From the NCBI RefSeq assembly GCF_014333525.1, contig NZ_JACSCX010000005.1, positions 62,001 to 126,000 on the forward strand: a stretch of 64,000 bases of DNA, given 5' to 3'. Position numbers and translations under genes: made by a program. The stretch is from Hymenobacter puniceus. Its GTDB lineage: Bacteria; Bacteroidota; Bacteroidia; Cytophagales; Hymenobacteraceae. This document shows positions 26,843 through 35,251 of this stretch, in pieces; position 1 is the stretch's first letter; each line of letters starts with the position of its first letter. The notes below the pieces were generated by a model that made no database searches, was not told the origin of the DNA, and worked only from the letters and a program-made list of their open reading frames with translations.

Positions 26843-27493
26843 TTAGTACGCAACGGTCAGATTCAGGGCAGGAAAATGCGCAATTTCGCCCTGGCAGTGC
26901 TCATCGAAAGTAAGCGTCAGGCAGTTAGCGGCTGCCGGCCCGAACGCCAATTGCGGCTGGCCCGCCAGCTGCTGCAGTAGCAATTCAGACGTATCGTACT
27001 TCGTCAGCCCGAAAGCGGCGCGGGTGAGACGGCGCAGGCCGGCCGGGTGCCGGGTGGGCTCGGTGGTGACAGCCGGCGGCCCGGTGAAGGGCAACCGGAA
27101 CGTCCAGGGCAAACTGGGGTTGTGCGCGTGGGGCAACACCGCAATGGTGAGGCCCGCCGGAAAATAAACCGGCTGATAAGCCAGGGCCGCCTCAAAAACC
27201 GGGTCGGTATCGGGCGTATTGCGCAAGCACAAACCGTAGGGCGAGGCCCCGGTAGTGGCGTAGCGGGCCCGCTCACCCAGTTGGGTGGGCAGCAGCAGCG
27301 GGCTGTTGATTTCGGCCGCATCATGCACCCACAGAATCTCCAGAAAGAAATTCTCGAAGTAGAACTTGCGGTTGGCAGTGCCCTGGCCCGGATGCACGCG
27401 GCTACTGCCCTCGGTTAGGCCCAGGGCCCGCAGATCGTCGGCCGCGGCTTGCGGCGAGTCGCAGAAGATGAACAGGTGGTCAATTTCCATCAT
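26843..27493 (-). CDS. VOC (glyoxalase-like) superfamily protein
   Basis: 216 residues. The start MEIDHLFIFCDS and YFENFFLEILWVHD match the first VOC module with metal-site His and Glu; the second module (residues about 90-210) is more diverged, ending FDEHCQGEIAHFPALNL. Two-module size is typical. VOC enzymes act as lyases, dioxygenases or resistance proteins; no specific activity can be inferred. It lies between the glycosidase and riboflavin synthase on the same strand with gaps of 66 and 72 bp, perhaps in one transcript. Confidence 0.82.
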   Translation of the reverse strand: MMEIDHLFIFCDSPQAAADDLRALGLTEGSSRVHPGQGTANRKFYFENFFLEILWVHDAAEINSPLLLPTQLGERARYATTGASPYGLCLRNTPDTDPVFEAALAYQPVYFPAGLTIAVLPHAHNPSLPWTFRLPFTGPPAVTTEPTRHPAGLRRLTRAAFGLTKYDTSELLLQQLAGQPQLAFGPAAANCLTLTFDEHCQGEIAHFPALNLTVAY

Positions 27494-27565
27494 CGTAACA
27501 AGACTACACTGTAACCGATAAGCAAACCAGCCCGGGCGACTTGCCCGCCAGCCGGCACTTTTCCC

Positions 27566-28156
27566 CTACTTCCCCAGCAATTTAGCCACGTACTTGCCCA
27601 CGATGTCAAACTCCAGGTTCACCTGGTGGCCGGGGCGCAGGTCCTGGAACGTGGTGTGCTCGTAGGTGTACGGGATGATGGCCACCGAGAAGCCGTCGTC
27701 GGTGCTGTTGAAGCAGGTGAGGCTGGTGCCATTGATGCAGATGGAGCCTTTTTCCACGGTTACGCGGCCGGGGCCGGGCGCATGGCGGAAGCGGTACAGC
27801 CAGCTGCCGTTCTGGTCTTCCACGGCCTCGCACTCGGCCGTGAGGTCCACGTGGCCCTGCACGATGTGGCCGTCGAAGCGGCCATTGGCGGAGAGGCAGC
27901 GCTCCAGGTTCACGCGGCGGCCGGGCGCCCAGTGGGCCAGATTGGTTTTCTGCAGCGTCTCGTCGATGGCCGTCACGACGTGGGTGCCGGCCATGCCATC
28001 CACGGCCACCACGGTCAAACACACGCCGTCGTGGGCCACGCTCTGGTCGATTTTCAGCTCCGAGGCAAAGCCGGACTGCACGGTGAAGTGAATGTTGGAA
28101 TTTTCGCGACGCACATCCGTGATGGTGCCGAGGGTTTCAATGATGCCGGTAAACAT
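27566..28156 (-). CDS. ribE: Riboflavin synthase alpha chain
   Basis: 196 residues. It converts two 6,7-dimethyl-8-ribityllumazine molecules to riboflavin. It starts MFTGIIETLGTI, the invariant N-terminus, which fixes the start at 28156. The two homologous lumazine-binding halves are visible: SVAHDGVCLTVVAV (first) and GSICINGTSLTCFN (second); GHIVQGHVDLTAECEA joins them. Other riboflavin genes are not nearby, which is usual in Bacteroidetes. An imperfect inverted repeat lies directly upstream of the start. Confidence 0.96.
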   Translation of the reverse strand: MFTGIIETLGTITDVRRENSNIHFTVQSGFASELKIDQSVAHDGVCLTVVAVDGMAGTHVVTAIDETLQKTNLAHWAPGRRVNLERCLSANGRFDGHIVQGHVDLTAECEAVEDQNGSWLYRFRHAPGPGRVTVEKGSICINGTSLTCFNSTDDGFSVAIIPYTYEHTTFQDLRPGHQVNLEFDIVGKYVAKLLGK

Positions 28157-28161
28157 AGGTT

Positions 28162-28263
28162 GGTGTGCTGATTTTTGATGAGTTGATGTGCTGATTCTTA
28201 GTGCGAGGGCATTTGAACACAATTCAGTTCTTCACGCATCAACACATCAGAAATCAGAACATC
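28162..28263. repeat. TGTGCTGAT-type imperfect inverted repeat
   Basis: The left end GGTGTGCTGATTTTTGATGA pairs imperfectly with CAACACATCAGAAATCAGAA at the right end. A further single-arm copy lies at 28655-28680 on the other side of the broken four-helix-bundle gene. Confidence 0.6.
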
Positions 28264-28264
28264 C

Positions 28265-28618
28265 TTAGCTGTTTTTAGAAGAGGCAATGATTTTGGAGAG
28301 GATTTTACGAATGCTCAACAGCTGCGCTCTTAATTCAGTTGTGTCACCGTAGTTGGTGGAATGGTGGCAGAGCAACAACCAGTAATCTGTTTCTTCGGCT
28401 TCCTTTGCGGCTATTTTACACTTGTGAATGAAGTCAACCTTGCTTTCCGCACCCTGCGCTTCGCGCACGTTGGCTCCGATTGAGGTGCCGCTCTTTAGTA
28501 GCTGGTTAGCGACAACAAACCGCCGTTATGCTTCCAGCTGCTCCGTAAACTGAACGATGCTTAAGGCAAACTCAAACGTTAGATTCACAATCAGATTATC
28601 ACGCGCTGGCACACTCAT
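28265..28618 (-). pseudogene. Four-helix-bundle (S23-type) protein gene with premature stop
   Basis: From ATG 28618 the frame encodes MSVPARDNLIVNLTFEFALS ... QFTEQLEA, then TAA, then RRFVVANQLLKSGTSIGANV REAQG and on to the stop at 28265. The pieces together (117 residues plus the stop) match the four-helix-bundle family (23S rRNA intervening-sequence/TIGR02436) throughout: GTSIGANVREAQ is its hallmark, and AxRRF here replaces the usual AKRxF, consistent with a Lys codon AAA changed to TAA. A shorter product could start downstream at GTG. The gene is flanked by repeat elements. Confidence 0.75.
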
Positions 28619-28654
28619 AACTTTTTACACAAGGAGAAAACGCAGCCCCAGTAA

Positions 28655-28680
28655 CCAGCACATCAAAAATTAGCACATCA
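28655..28680. repeat. Single arm of the TGTGCTGAT repeat
   Basis: CCAGCACATCAAAAATTAGC and the bases after it match, in inverted sense, the left arm of the repeat at 28162-28263. The copy touches the stop codon of the sugar transferase gene. Confidence 0.5.
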
Positions 28681-30114
28681 TTTCCCCCGCCCCTCAATGA
28701 TAATCTTGAGCGTGTAGAGCAGCACCCGGAAGTCCATGGCCAAACTCATGTTTTCGATGTAGAGGATGTCGAACTTTAGGCGCTCGACCATCTGGGCCAC
28801 GGTTTCGGCGTAGCCGTACTTCACCTGGCCGAGGCTGGTGAGGCCGGGCCGCACGCGGTGTAGGTGGCGGTAGTGGGGCGCAATCTTCACAATCTGGTCG
28901 ATGAAGAACTGCCGCTCGGGCCGGGGCCCCACAATGCTCATGTCGCCCTTGATAACGTTCCAGAACTGCGGCAGCTCATCCACCCGCACCTTGCGCATAA
29001 AGCGGCCCCAGGGCGTAATGCGCGGGTCGTGGTCGGAGCTGAGCGAGGGGCCCTGCTTTTCGGCATCCACGTACATCGAGCGGAACTTGTAGATGCGGAA
29101 CGGCTGGCCCAGGCGCCCGATACGCTCCTGCGAGTAAAATACCGGCCCCGGCGACGACAGCTTCACCATAATGGCCGTGAGCAGGTAGCCCGGCCAGGCC
29201 AGCAGCAGAAACACGCTCGACGCCACCACGTCAATTATCCGCTTGAGCACTTTTTGCCACACCGGCAGCAAATCCTGCTTGATTTCGATGAGCGGCGTAC
29301 CGAACACGTGGCTCACTTTCACCGAGCCCAGCAGCATCTGATAGAGGTCGGGCAGGATGCTCACACGGGCCGGCGTGCCTTCCAGCAAGGTCAGAATCTC
29401 CTCAATCACGCGGTGCTCACTGGGCTCGATGGCAATAACAATCTGCTCGATTTGCAGCGCCCGGATCAGGGCGGGCAGGCGGCGGTAGGAGCCGCGGGCG
29501 GGCAGCTCAGCCGCCAACGCCTCATCAACGGCACCATCCTCAATCGGCGTGAAGCCCACCACTTTCAGGCCCAGGTGGCGGCCGGTGCGGCGCAGCTCCT
29601 GCAGCGTGCCCAGGGCCAGCGCATTCGAGCCCACCAGCAGCGTATTAAAGAAAATGGTGCCGTTGCGGACCAGATGCTGCACACTGCTCACGGCCCAGGT
29701 GCGCAGAATGGCTGTCAGGGTGAAGTGCAGCAGGAAGTACGCCGAAATGGTTTTGTAGTACGAGCGGTAGTTCTGCACGCCTTCGTCATCGAGCAGCAGC
29801 ACAAAGAAAATCACCAGCGCCCCCAGCACCGACACCCGCGCCAGCCGGATAATCTCGGCCAGCCGGGACTTGCGGAAAATGTCGCGGTATTCGCCAATCA
29901 GGGCGTATAGCACGGTCCAGAAGGCGGCAATCATCAGGGCCGAGCCGGAGAGAAAAAACAGAGCGCCCTCCGTGAACCGGTAGCCGGTGGTAATTTCCTG
30001 CAGCAGGTATTTGCGCACCAGAAAGAAACACACCCAGGCCAGCAAGGCCGCCAGAAAGTCGGCGGCTATCAGCTTCAGTAATTGGAAGGTGCGAATCAAG
30101 GGCAGTGCAATCAA
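28678..30114 (-). CDS. Polyprenyl-phosphate sugar-1-phosphate transferase
   Basis: 478 residues. Four N-terminal membrane helices (residues 10-120), a CoA-binding-like Rossmann region (FNTLLVGSNALALGTLQELR, about 165-260), a fifth helix (VFLLLAWPGYLLTAI) and the bacterial sugar transferase catalytic domain: KLSSPGPVFYSQERIGRLGQ, IYKFRSMYVDAE, RKVRVDELPQFWNVIKGDMS, IVGPRPE, RPGLTSLGQVKYGYA. It starts exopolysaccharide or O-antigen units by moving a sugar phosphate to undecaprenyl phosphate. No glycosyltransferase cluster is adjacent, so it acts as an orphan initiating enzyme here. Confidence 0.94.
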   Translation of the reverse strand: MIALPLIRTFQLLKLIAADFLAALLAWVCFFLVRKYLLQEITTGYRFTEGALFFLSGSALMIAAFWTVLYALIGEYRDIFRKSRLAEIIRLARVSVLGALVIFFVLLLDDEGVQNYRSYYKTISAYFLLHFTLTAILRTWAVSSVQHLVRNGTIFFNTLLVGSNALALGTLQELRRTGRHLGLKVVGFTPIEDGAVDEALAAELPARGSYRRLPALIRALQIEQIVIAIEPSEHRVIEEILTLLEGTPARVSILPDLYQMLLGSVKVSHVFGTPLIEIKQDLLPVWQKVLKRIIDVVASSVFLLLAWPGYLLTAIMVKLSSPGPVFYSQERIGRLGQPFRIYKFRSMYVDAEKQGPSLSSDHDPRITPWGRFMRKVRVDELPQFWNVIKGDMSIVGPRPERQFFIDQIVKIAPHYRHLHRVRPGLTSLGQVKYGYAETVAQMVERLKFDILYIENMSLAMDFRVLLYTLKIIIEGRGK

Positions 30115-30216
30115 GCCGGCGGCTGGGGCCAGCGCGTGATTTTATGGGGGCGAATGGGTAGCTTCGCACCGGATTTAAGGCCCTGACAGGCCTGCACGGC
30201 CCGTTTCGGAGCGTCG

Positions 30217-30224
30217 CAAAGGTA
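30217..30224 (-). promoter_or_regulatory. Candidate -7 box for the sugar transferase gene
   Basis: Read on the minus strand the bases are TACCTTTG (TAnnTTTG), 103 bp before the start at 30114. No clear -33 box. Confidence 0.4.
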
Positions 30225-30316
30225 GAGCAATAAACCAGAATCCATATAGTACCTGTGGGACACAACCTGCCGCTGCCGGGCGGGCGCCGCCAACTCCACG
30301 CCCGACCTCTCGCCTT

Positions 30317-30970
30317 ATGCACGCCGACACCTACCGACACCGCGGCCAGCGCCGCACCCTTGTAGAAGAGCTGCGCCGCAAAGGCATCCGGCACGAACGG
30401 GTGCTAGCCGCCGTACTGGCTGTGCCGCGCCACGCGTTTTTCGAGGCCGGCTTCGAGGCCCATGCCTACCAGGACAAGGCGTTTCCCATTGGCGAGGGCC
30501 AGACCATTTCGCAGCCTTACACTGTGGCTTACCAAACCGCCCTGCTCGACCCCGCCCCCGAGCACCGGGTGCTGGAGGTCGGTACGGGCTCGGGCTACCA
30601 GTGCTGCGTGCTGCTGGAGCTGACGCCCCACGTGTTCAGCATTGAATATCAGCCGGTGCTATTCGAGCGCACCTGCCGCCGCCTGGCCCATCTGCACCGC
30701 TCGGCCCACCTGTTCTGCGGCGACGGCTCGGTGGGCCTCCCCCAGCACGCACCCTTCGACCGGATTCTGGTGACGGCCGGCTCCCCTACGTTGCCCCGGC
30801 CGCTGCTGCGGCAGCTGCGGGTGGGCGGCTGCCTGGTGATTCCGGTGGGCGATGCGCAGGTGCAGCGCATGGTACGCGTGACGCGCGTGAGTGAGGAAGA
30901 ATTCACGCGCGAGGAGTTCGAGGAATTCCGCTTTGTGCCGCTGCTGGGCCAGGCCGGCTGGGCCAGCTAA
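30317..30970 (+). CDS. pcm: Protein-L-isoaspartate O-methyltransferase
   Basis: 217 residues. The PCMT family block VPRHAFFEAGFEAHAYQDKA and GQTISQPYTVAYQTALL precede the SAM-binding motif VLEVGTGSGYQCCVLLEL; FDRILVTAGSPTLPRPLLRQ and GGCLVIPVGD follow. It methylates abnormal isoaspartyl residues to start protein repair. The ATG at 30317 is in phase with the family N-terminus (RRTLVEELRRKGI). It is divergent from the sugar transferase gene. Confidence 0.94.
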   Translation: MHADTYRHRGQRRTLVEELRRKGIRHERVLAAVLAVPRHAFFEAGFEAHAYQDKAFPIGEGQTISQPYTVAYQTALLDPAPEHRVLEVGTGSGYQCCVLLELTPHVFSIEYQPVLFERTCRRLAHLHRSAHLFCGDGSVGLPQHAPFDRILVTAGSPTLPRPLLRQLRVGGCLVIPVGDAQVQRMVRVTRVSEEEFTREEFEEFRFVPLLGQAGWAS

Positions 30971-30996
30971 GCACCTCTGCTCAACAGAAAATGGAT

Positions 30997-31036
30997 GCCG
31001 CACTTCTTTCCGGCCGGAAGGACGCGCGGCTTTTTT
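30997..31036 (+). terminator. Probable terminator after pcm
   Basis: A nested palindrome (outer GCCGC/GCGGC, inner CTTTCCGGCCGGAAG) is followed by six T. It lies 26 bp after the pcm stop. Confidence 0.5.
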
Positions 31037-31227
31037 GTGGGCCGTGTTGGCGGTTAGCAAGCCTAGGGCTATGGTTTCGCCTGTTGTTTTGCTGCTGAGT
31101 TGTAACTTGTCAGGCCGCCGCCGGCTTGCTGCCGCGAAACCTTTGCCAGGCAATCTTTTAGCGGCTTTCGTTTGCAACTTCTTAAGCCATTATTTCAGAC
31201 CGTTTCCCCACCTTTTTTTCCTGTTCG

Positions 31228-33444
31228 ATGCAGAACAAATCATTACTCAACCTATTGCTGATGTTAACCGGGCTGCTTGCGCAGCTAGGCGCTAGTGCCC
31301 AGCAACGCGGCACCCGCTACCCCGAGCAGCACTATGGCTTCCGGTGTGCCTCCGACAGCGTGCAGCAGCTGGAATGGGCCCGTAATCCGGCCGCCGAGCG
31401 TGAATACCGCGCCTTTATCCGGAGCGTGGCCATGATGCCCGCCGCCGAGCAGGCCCGCCTGCTGGCCGCCCCCGACGTAACCGTCCCGGTAGTTATCCAC
31501 GTTATCCATTCGGGCACCGGCAACAACATCACGGAAGCGCAGGTAAACGACGCTATCCGCATTCTGAACGAGGATTTCAGCAAAACCAACCGCGACACTG
31601 CCGACGTTATTCCTGAGTTCCGGCCAATCTATGCCAATGTGGGCTTCCGGTTCCGGCTGGCCAAGAAAGACCCGGATGGCAACTGCACCACCGGCATCAC
31701 GCGCACCTACTCCACCCAAACCAACATCGGCAACAACAGCGTGAAAGACGTAATCCGCTGGGACCCCAACCGCTACCTCAACATCTGGGTGGTGGATGTG
31801 GCTAATGGTGCCGGTGGCTACGCCTACCTTCCCTGCGTAGGCACTGCCCTCGATGGCATCGTGATTCGAAATGCACAGTTCGGCAGCATCGGACGCTCGG
31901 GCGGCTCCAACTTTGCGGCCCGCTCGCTCACCCACGAAGTAGGCCACTATTTTGGCCTGCCCCACACCTGGGGCGGCACCAACACGCCTGGCGCTGCCTC
32001 CAACTGCGGCCTCGACGATGGCATTGCCGACACACCCAACACGTCGGGCGTTACGTCGGGCTGCCCTTCCGCTACCTACCGCCCCTGCAACGCCGACGGC
32101 ACCGGCAGCACCACCCCCAACAACAACCCAGGCGGCATCCTGTCCAACGTTCAGAATTACATGGACTATGCCACCTGCGCCAAAATGTTTACGCTGGGGC
32201 AGAAAACGGTGATGCGCGCTTCACTTACGCGGTTGTGCCGCTCAACCCTGGTATCGGCGCAAAACCTGCTCAATACGGGCACCAACGACGGCTACCAGCC
32301 AGGTATCTGCGCACCGGTAGCAGCTTTCCGGCCCTCCACTAACAACATCTGCGAAGGCGGCAGCGTGGCCTTCACCGACTACTCGTATAACTACGACTTC
32401 GTGGCCGCTACCACCCAGTTCGACTGGCGCTTCACAGGCGGTACGCCGGCCACCAGCACGGCCCGCAACCCGGTCGTGACTTATCCAACGGCCGGCACCT
32501 ACGATGCCACGCTCATCATCATCACCCCAAACGGGCGCGATACGCTGAAGCTGGAACGGGTGGTGCAGGTTATCGGGGCTAACTCCGGCGAGCAGGCTCC
32601 GCTGATTGAGTCGTTTGAAAACGCCGATTTCCCCATCAACTACACCAGCACGCCCATCCGCAACTGGACCATCACGTCGTCGGTGCCCGGTGAAAATCCG
32701 TTTAGCTGGCAGCGCGCCAACGGCACGGCCGCTACTGGGGTAGCCTATCTACTGGCGCCCAACCCGTCGTTGCCGGATGGCACGGTAAGCACGCTGATTT
32801 CGCCTAACATCAACCTGAGCAGCATTGGCACTACACCTACGCTCAGCTTCGAGCGGGCCTACGCCCGCCGCTCGGCCACCATCAACGACGTGCTGCGCGT
32901 GTCGTTCAGCACCGACTGCGGGGCCACCTGGTCGTCGCCGCTCACGTATAGCGCCGCCGCCCTCGACACCAAGAATGGCGCGATTATCACCAACTTCGTG
33001 CCCACGGCCCGCGCCGACTGGCAGACCACCACTATTCCGCTGCCCCTCGCCTACCAGGGCAGCACCCGGTTCCGGGTGCGCTTCGAGTCGGTGAGCAACG
33101 TGGGCAACCGTATCTGCCTGGACAATGTACGGCTGCTGGATCCGCAGGCACCGCTGGCCAACCAGCAAGCCGATCTGGCCCGCCACGGCATCAGCGTATA
33201 CCCAAATCCACTGACCGCCGAAACTGCCATGCACTTCACCCTCACCAGTGCCACCCGTGCCGCCATGCGCCTGACCGACATGCTGGGCCGCGAAGTGGCG
33301 CAGGTAGCTGCCAAAACCTACGGTGCGGGCGCCCAGAGCATCCAACTGCAGAGCGCCGCCGGCCAGCCGCTGCCTGCCGGCGTGTACCTGGTGCACCTCA
33401 CCCTCGGCGACCAGACCTTTACCACGAAGGTGCTGGTGAACTAG
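31228..33444 (+). CDS. Secreted M43-family zinc metalloprotease with T9SS sorting domain
   Basis: 738 residues. Signal peptide at 1-24 (SLLNLLLMLTGLLAQLGASA). Propeptide-like region to about 90, then a pappalysin/cytophagalysin-type M43 catalytic domain: VPVVIHVIHSGTGNNITEAQ opens the fold, zinc site HEVGHYFGLPH at 236-246, and NYMDYATC as the Met-turn. A PKD-like segment (AAFRPSTNNICEGGSVAFTD, about 365-450) and a jelly-roll-like region (about 455-650) follow. The C-terminus is a T9SS sorting domain (ISVYPNPLTAETAMHF to FTTKVLVN). It likely digests proteins outside the cell. Confidence 0.95.
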   Translation: MQNKSLLNLLLMLTGLLAQLGASAQQRGTRYPEQHYGFRCASDSVQQLEWARNPAAEREYRAFIRSVAMMPAAEQARLLAAPDVTVPVVIHVIHSGTGNNITEAQVNDAIRILNEDFSKTNRDTADVIPEFRPIYANVGFRFRLAKKDPDGNCTTGITRTYSTQTNIGNNSVKDVIRWDPNRYLNIWVVDVANGAGGYAYLPCVGTALDGIVIRNAQFGSIGRSGGSNFAARSLTHEVGHYFGLPHTWGGTNTPGAASNCGLDDGIADTPNTSGVTSGCPSATYRPCNADGTGSTTPNNNPGGILSNVQNYMDYATCAKMFTLGQKTVMRASLTRLCRSTLVSAQNLLNTGTNDGYQPGICAPVAAFRPSTNNICEGGSVAFTDYSYNYDFVAATTQFDWRFTGGTPATSTARNPVVTYPTAGTYDATLIIITPNGRDTLKLERVVQVIGANSGEQAPLIESFENADFPINYTSTPIRNWTITSSVPGENPFSWQRANGTAATGVAYLLAPNPSLPDGTVSTLISPNINLSSIGTTPTLSFERAYARRSATINDVLRVSFSTDCGATWSSPLTYSAAALDTKNGAIITNFVPTARADWQTTTIPLPLAYQGSTRFRVRFESVSNVGNRICLDNVRLLDPQAPLANQQADLARHGISVYPNPLTAETAMHFTLTSATRAAMRLTDMLGREVAQVAAKTYGAGAQSIQLQSAAGQPLPAGVYLVHLTLGDQTFTTKVLVN

Positions 33445-33554
33445 CCGATTTTGCTTTTTGCTGAAAAGCCCTTGGTGCCTGCTGGTGCCGGGGGCTTTTT
33501 TGTGGGATACACCAGCTGCCGGTGCCGCCCTGCTAACCGCGCCGGGTCTGTGCG

Positions 33555-33562
33555 TATCTTTG
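33555..33562 (+). promoter_or_regulatory. Candidate -7 box for the thioesterase gene
   Basis: TATCTTTG fits TAnnTTTG and lies 30 bp before the chosen start at 33592, a good distance for a short leader. Confidence 0.45.
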
Positions 33563-33591
33563 CAGCTTCATTTCTGATTCACTTTTTCTGC

Positions 33592-34113
33592 ATGATGCGC
33601 AAACAGAAGCCCGTCAAAGACTCGTTCGTGATTATGACCGAGCTGGTGCTGCCCAACGACACCAACACGCTCAACAACCTGATGGGCGGCCGTATGATGC
33701 ACCTGATGGACATTGCCGCCGCCATTGCCGCGCAAAAGCACTCCAACCGCATCGTCGTGACGGCCTCCGTCGACAACGTGTCGTTCCGGGAAGGCATCCG
33801 GCTGGGCAACGTCGTGACGCTGCAGGCGCAGGTGACCCGCTCTTTTGCGTCCAGCATGGAGGTGCACATTGATGTGTGGGCCGAGGACATTCCGAGCGGC
33901 ACCCGCATCAAAAGCAATGAGGCGTTCTTCACCTTCGTGGCCGTCGACCAGTCGGGCCGCCCGATTGACGTGCCGGAGGCCCTGCCCGAAACGCCCGAGG
34001 AAATTGCCCTCTACGACGGTGCCCTCCGCCGCCGCCAGCTGCGCCTAGTGCTGGGCGGCCGCATGAAGCCCGAAGAAGCCACCGAGCTGAAGGCCCTGTT
34101 CTCCATTCAGTAG
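33592..34113 (+). CDS. Acyl-CoA thioesterase, hotdog fold
   Basis: 173 residues. The hotdog sequence shows VLPNDTNTLNNLMGGRMMHL (helix with the usual Asn-Thr-x-G-G block), DIAAAIAAQKHSNRIVVTAS, VDNVSFREGIRLGNVVTLQA and MEVHIDVWAEDIPSG. This matches the YciA/BFIT-type acyl-CoA hydrolases that release fatty acids from CoA. Cytoplasmic. ATG at 33592 follows the -7 box by about 30 bp; a longer upstream frame would start before that promoter. Met33595 is an equally possible start. Confidence 0.93.
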   Translation: MMRKQKPVKDSFVIMTELVLPNDTNTLNNLMGGRMMHLMDIAAAIAAQKHSNRIVVTASVDNVSFREGIRLGNVVTLQAQVTRSFASSMEVHIDVWAEDIPSGTRIKSNEAFFTFVAVDQSGRPIDVPEALPETPEEIALYDGALRRRQLRLVLGGRMKPEEATELKALFSIQ

Positions 34114-34120
34114 CCCAATG

Positions 34121-34149
34121 GCGGGGCCAGTCACGCAAGCTGGCCCCGC
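34121..34149 (+). terminator. Short GC-rich hairpin
   Basis: GCGGGGCCAG (34121-34130) pairs exactly with CTGGCCCCGC (34140-34149), 8 bp after the thioesterase stop. There is no T-run, so termination is uncertain. Confidence 0.45.
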
Positions 34150-34182
34150 TGTTACCTGGCTGCTTTTCCCTACCTTCTGCGC

Positions 34183-35025
34183 ATGGACACTGCCGCTTCC
34201 CTCGCCTTCTTCCAGAACTTCTACACCGATGTGTCGCTGTACGCAGTGCCCGACCCGCAGCCCACCGCACCTGTGGTAACGGCAGCGGCAGTTGTGCCGG
34301 TAGCAACTAAGCCACAAAAAGCGGCGCCAGCGCCGGTGGCAGCAGCTCCGGCAGGCAATCCAGTGTTAGCCGCGGCCGCGCCAGTAGCTCAAGCAGCTCC
34401 GGCGCCCGTTATGCTTCCAGTACCGGTTGCGTCGGCAGTGCCTCCCACTCCACCGCAACCATTGCCGGCTCCAATGTCCGCGCCGGTTGCGCCACCCGTT
34501 CAGGTGCCGGTTGCTGCGGGGCCGCTGTTCAACTCCTTCACGCTGGCAGAGCTGCCGGCCGCACCGGTGGCGCCACCTTCGCAGCCGGGCCGCATCCAGC
34601 CCACACCTACCCAGTCGCCGGTGGCGCACATTCCGTTTTCCACCATGGGCAGCAACCCCAACGGCCTGCTGATTCTGGTGCGCGTGTCGGCTGAGGAGTT
34701 TAAAAAGCTGCCGCGCAACGTGTTTTTGAACAACATCCTCAAGGCTATCCGACTGGTGATGGAAGACGTGGTGCTGGTGAACGTAGAACACGACAAATTT
34801 CCGGTGGCGCTGTGCAGTTTGCGCCAGCATCTGGCCGCCAGACAGTTCCTGGCCTTCGGCAAAAACCTGCTCGACGTGGCCGTTTACACCACTCAGCCCT
34901 ACGAGCCGGTGCTGCTCTACGGCGACACGGCCTTCCTCGGCGCCAGCGAAATCAAGATGCTGGAATATGATGCCGGCCGCAAAAAGCAACTGTGGCAGTC
35001 CATGCAGCGGATGTTTCTCGGGTAG
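34183..35025 (+). CDS. Pro/Ala-rich protein, possible DNA polymerase III psi-like subunit
   Basis: 280 residues. Residues 1-25 form a short conserved-looking peptide (ASLAFFQNFYTDVSLYAVPD). Residues 26-145 are a low-complexity Pro/Ala/Val linker. Residues 150-280 are a globular domain: LLILVRVSAEEF, NVFLNNILKAIRLVMEDVVL, FLAFGKNLLDVAVYTTQPYE, LGASEIKMLEYDAGRKKQLW. Order and spacing recall E. coli HolD (psi), where an N-terminal peptide binds the clamp loader and the domain has strand VRLVMV, a helix VSDVLRAL and the ending LTDLRANPTARAALWQQI. That comparison is from memory; the protein may be something else. No signal peptide. Confidence 0.6.
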   Translation: MDTAASLAFFQNFYTDVSLYAVPDPQPTAPVVTAAAVVPVATKPQKAAPAPVAAAPAGNPVLAAAAPVAQAAPAPVMLPVPVASAVPPTPPQPLPAPMSAPVAPPVQVPVAAGPLFNSFTLAELPAAPVAPPSQPGRIQPTPTQSPVAHIPFSTMGSNPNGLLILVRVSAEEFKKLPRNVFLNNILKAIRLVMEDVVLVNVEHDKFPVALCSLRQHLAARQFLAFGKNLLDVAVYTTQPYEPVLLYGDTAFLGASEIKMLEYDAGRKKQLWQSMQRMFLG

Positions 35026-35055
35026 CTGCCATCCAAACCAAGCTCCCTGATAGCC

Positions 35056-35092
35056 AAAAAGCCCCGACGTTCCACAACGCCGGGGCTTTTTT
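35056..35092 (+). terminator. Intrinsic terminator
   Basis: AAAAAGCCCCG and CGGGGCTTTTT enclose a partly paired loop 31 bp after the preceding stop; the right arm runs into a six-T tail. Confidence 0.8.
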
Positions 35093-35251
35093 CTTTGCTT
35101 GAGCAGACCCACCTGCACCTCACCTGCAACGCAGTATACAAATGCCCTGCGCTTGCGGGGCCGTGCGAAGGCACCTGGAAATGAAACGGCTGGTTGCCGA
35201 CCACAGATACGTTGCCCTGGCAGCCAGCCGCTTCAGTAGGCCGGCATGTCG

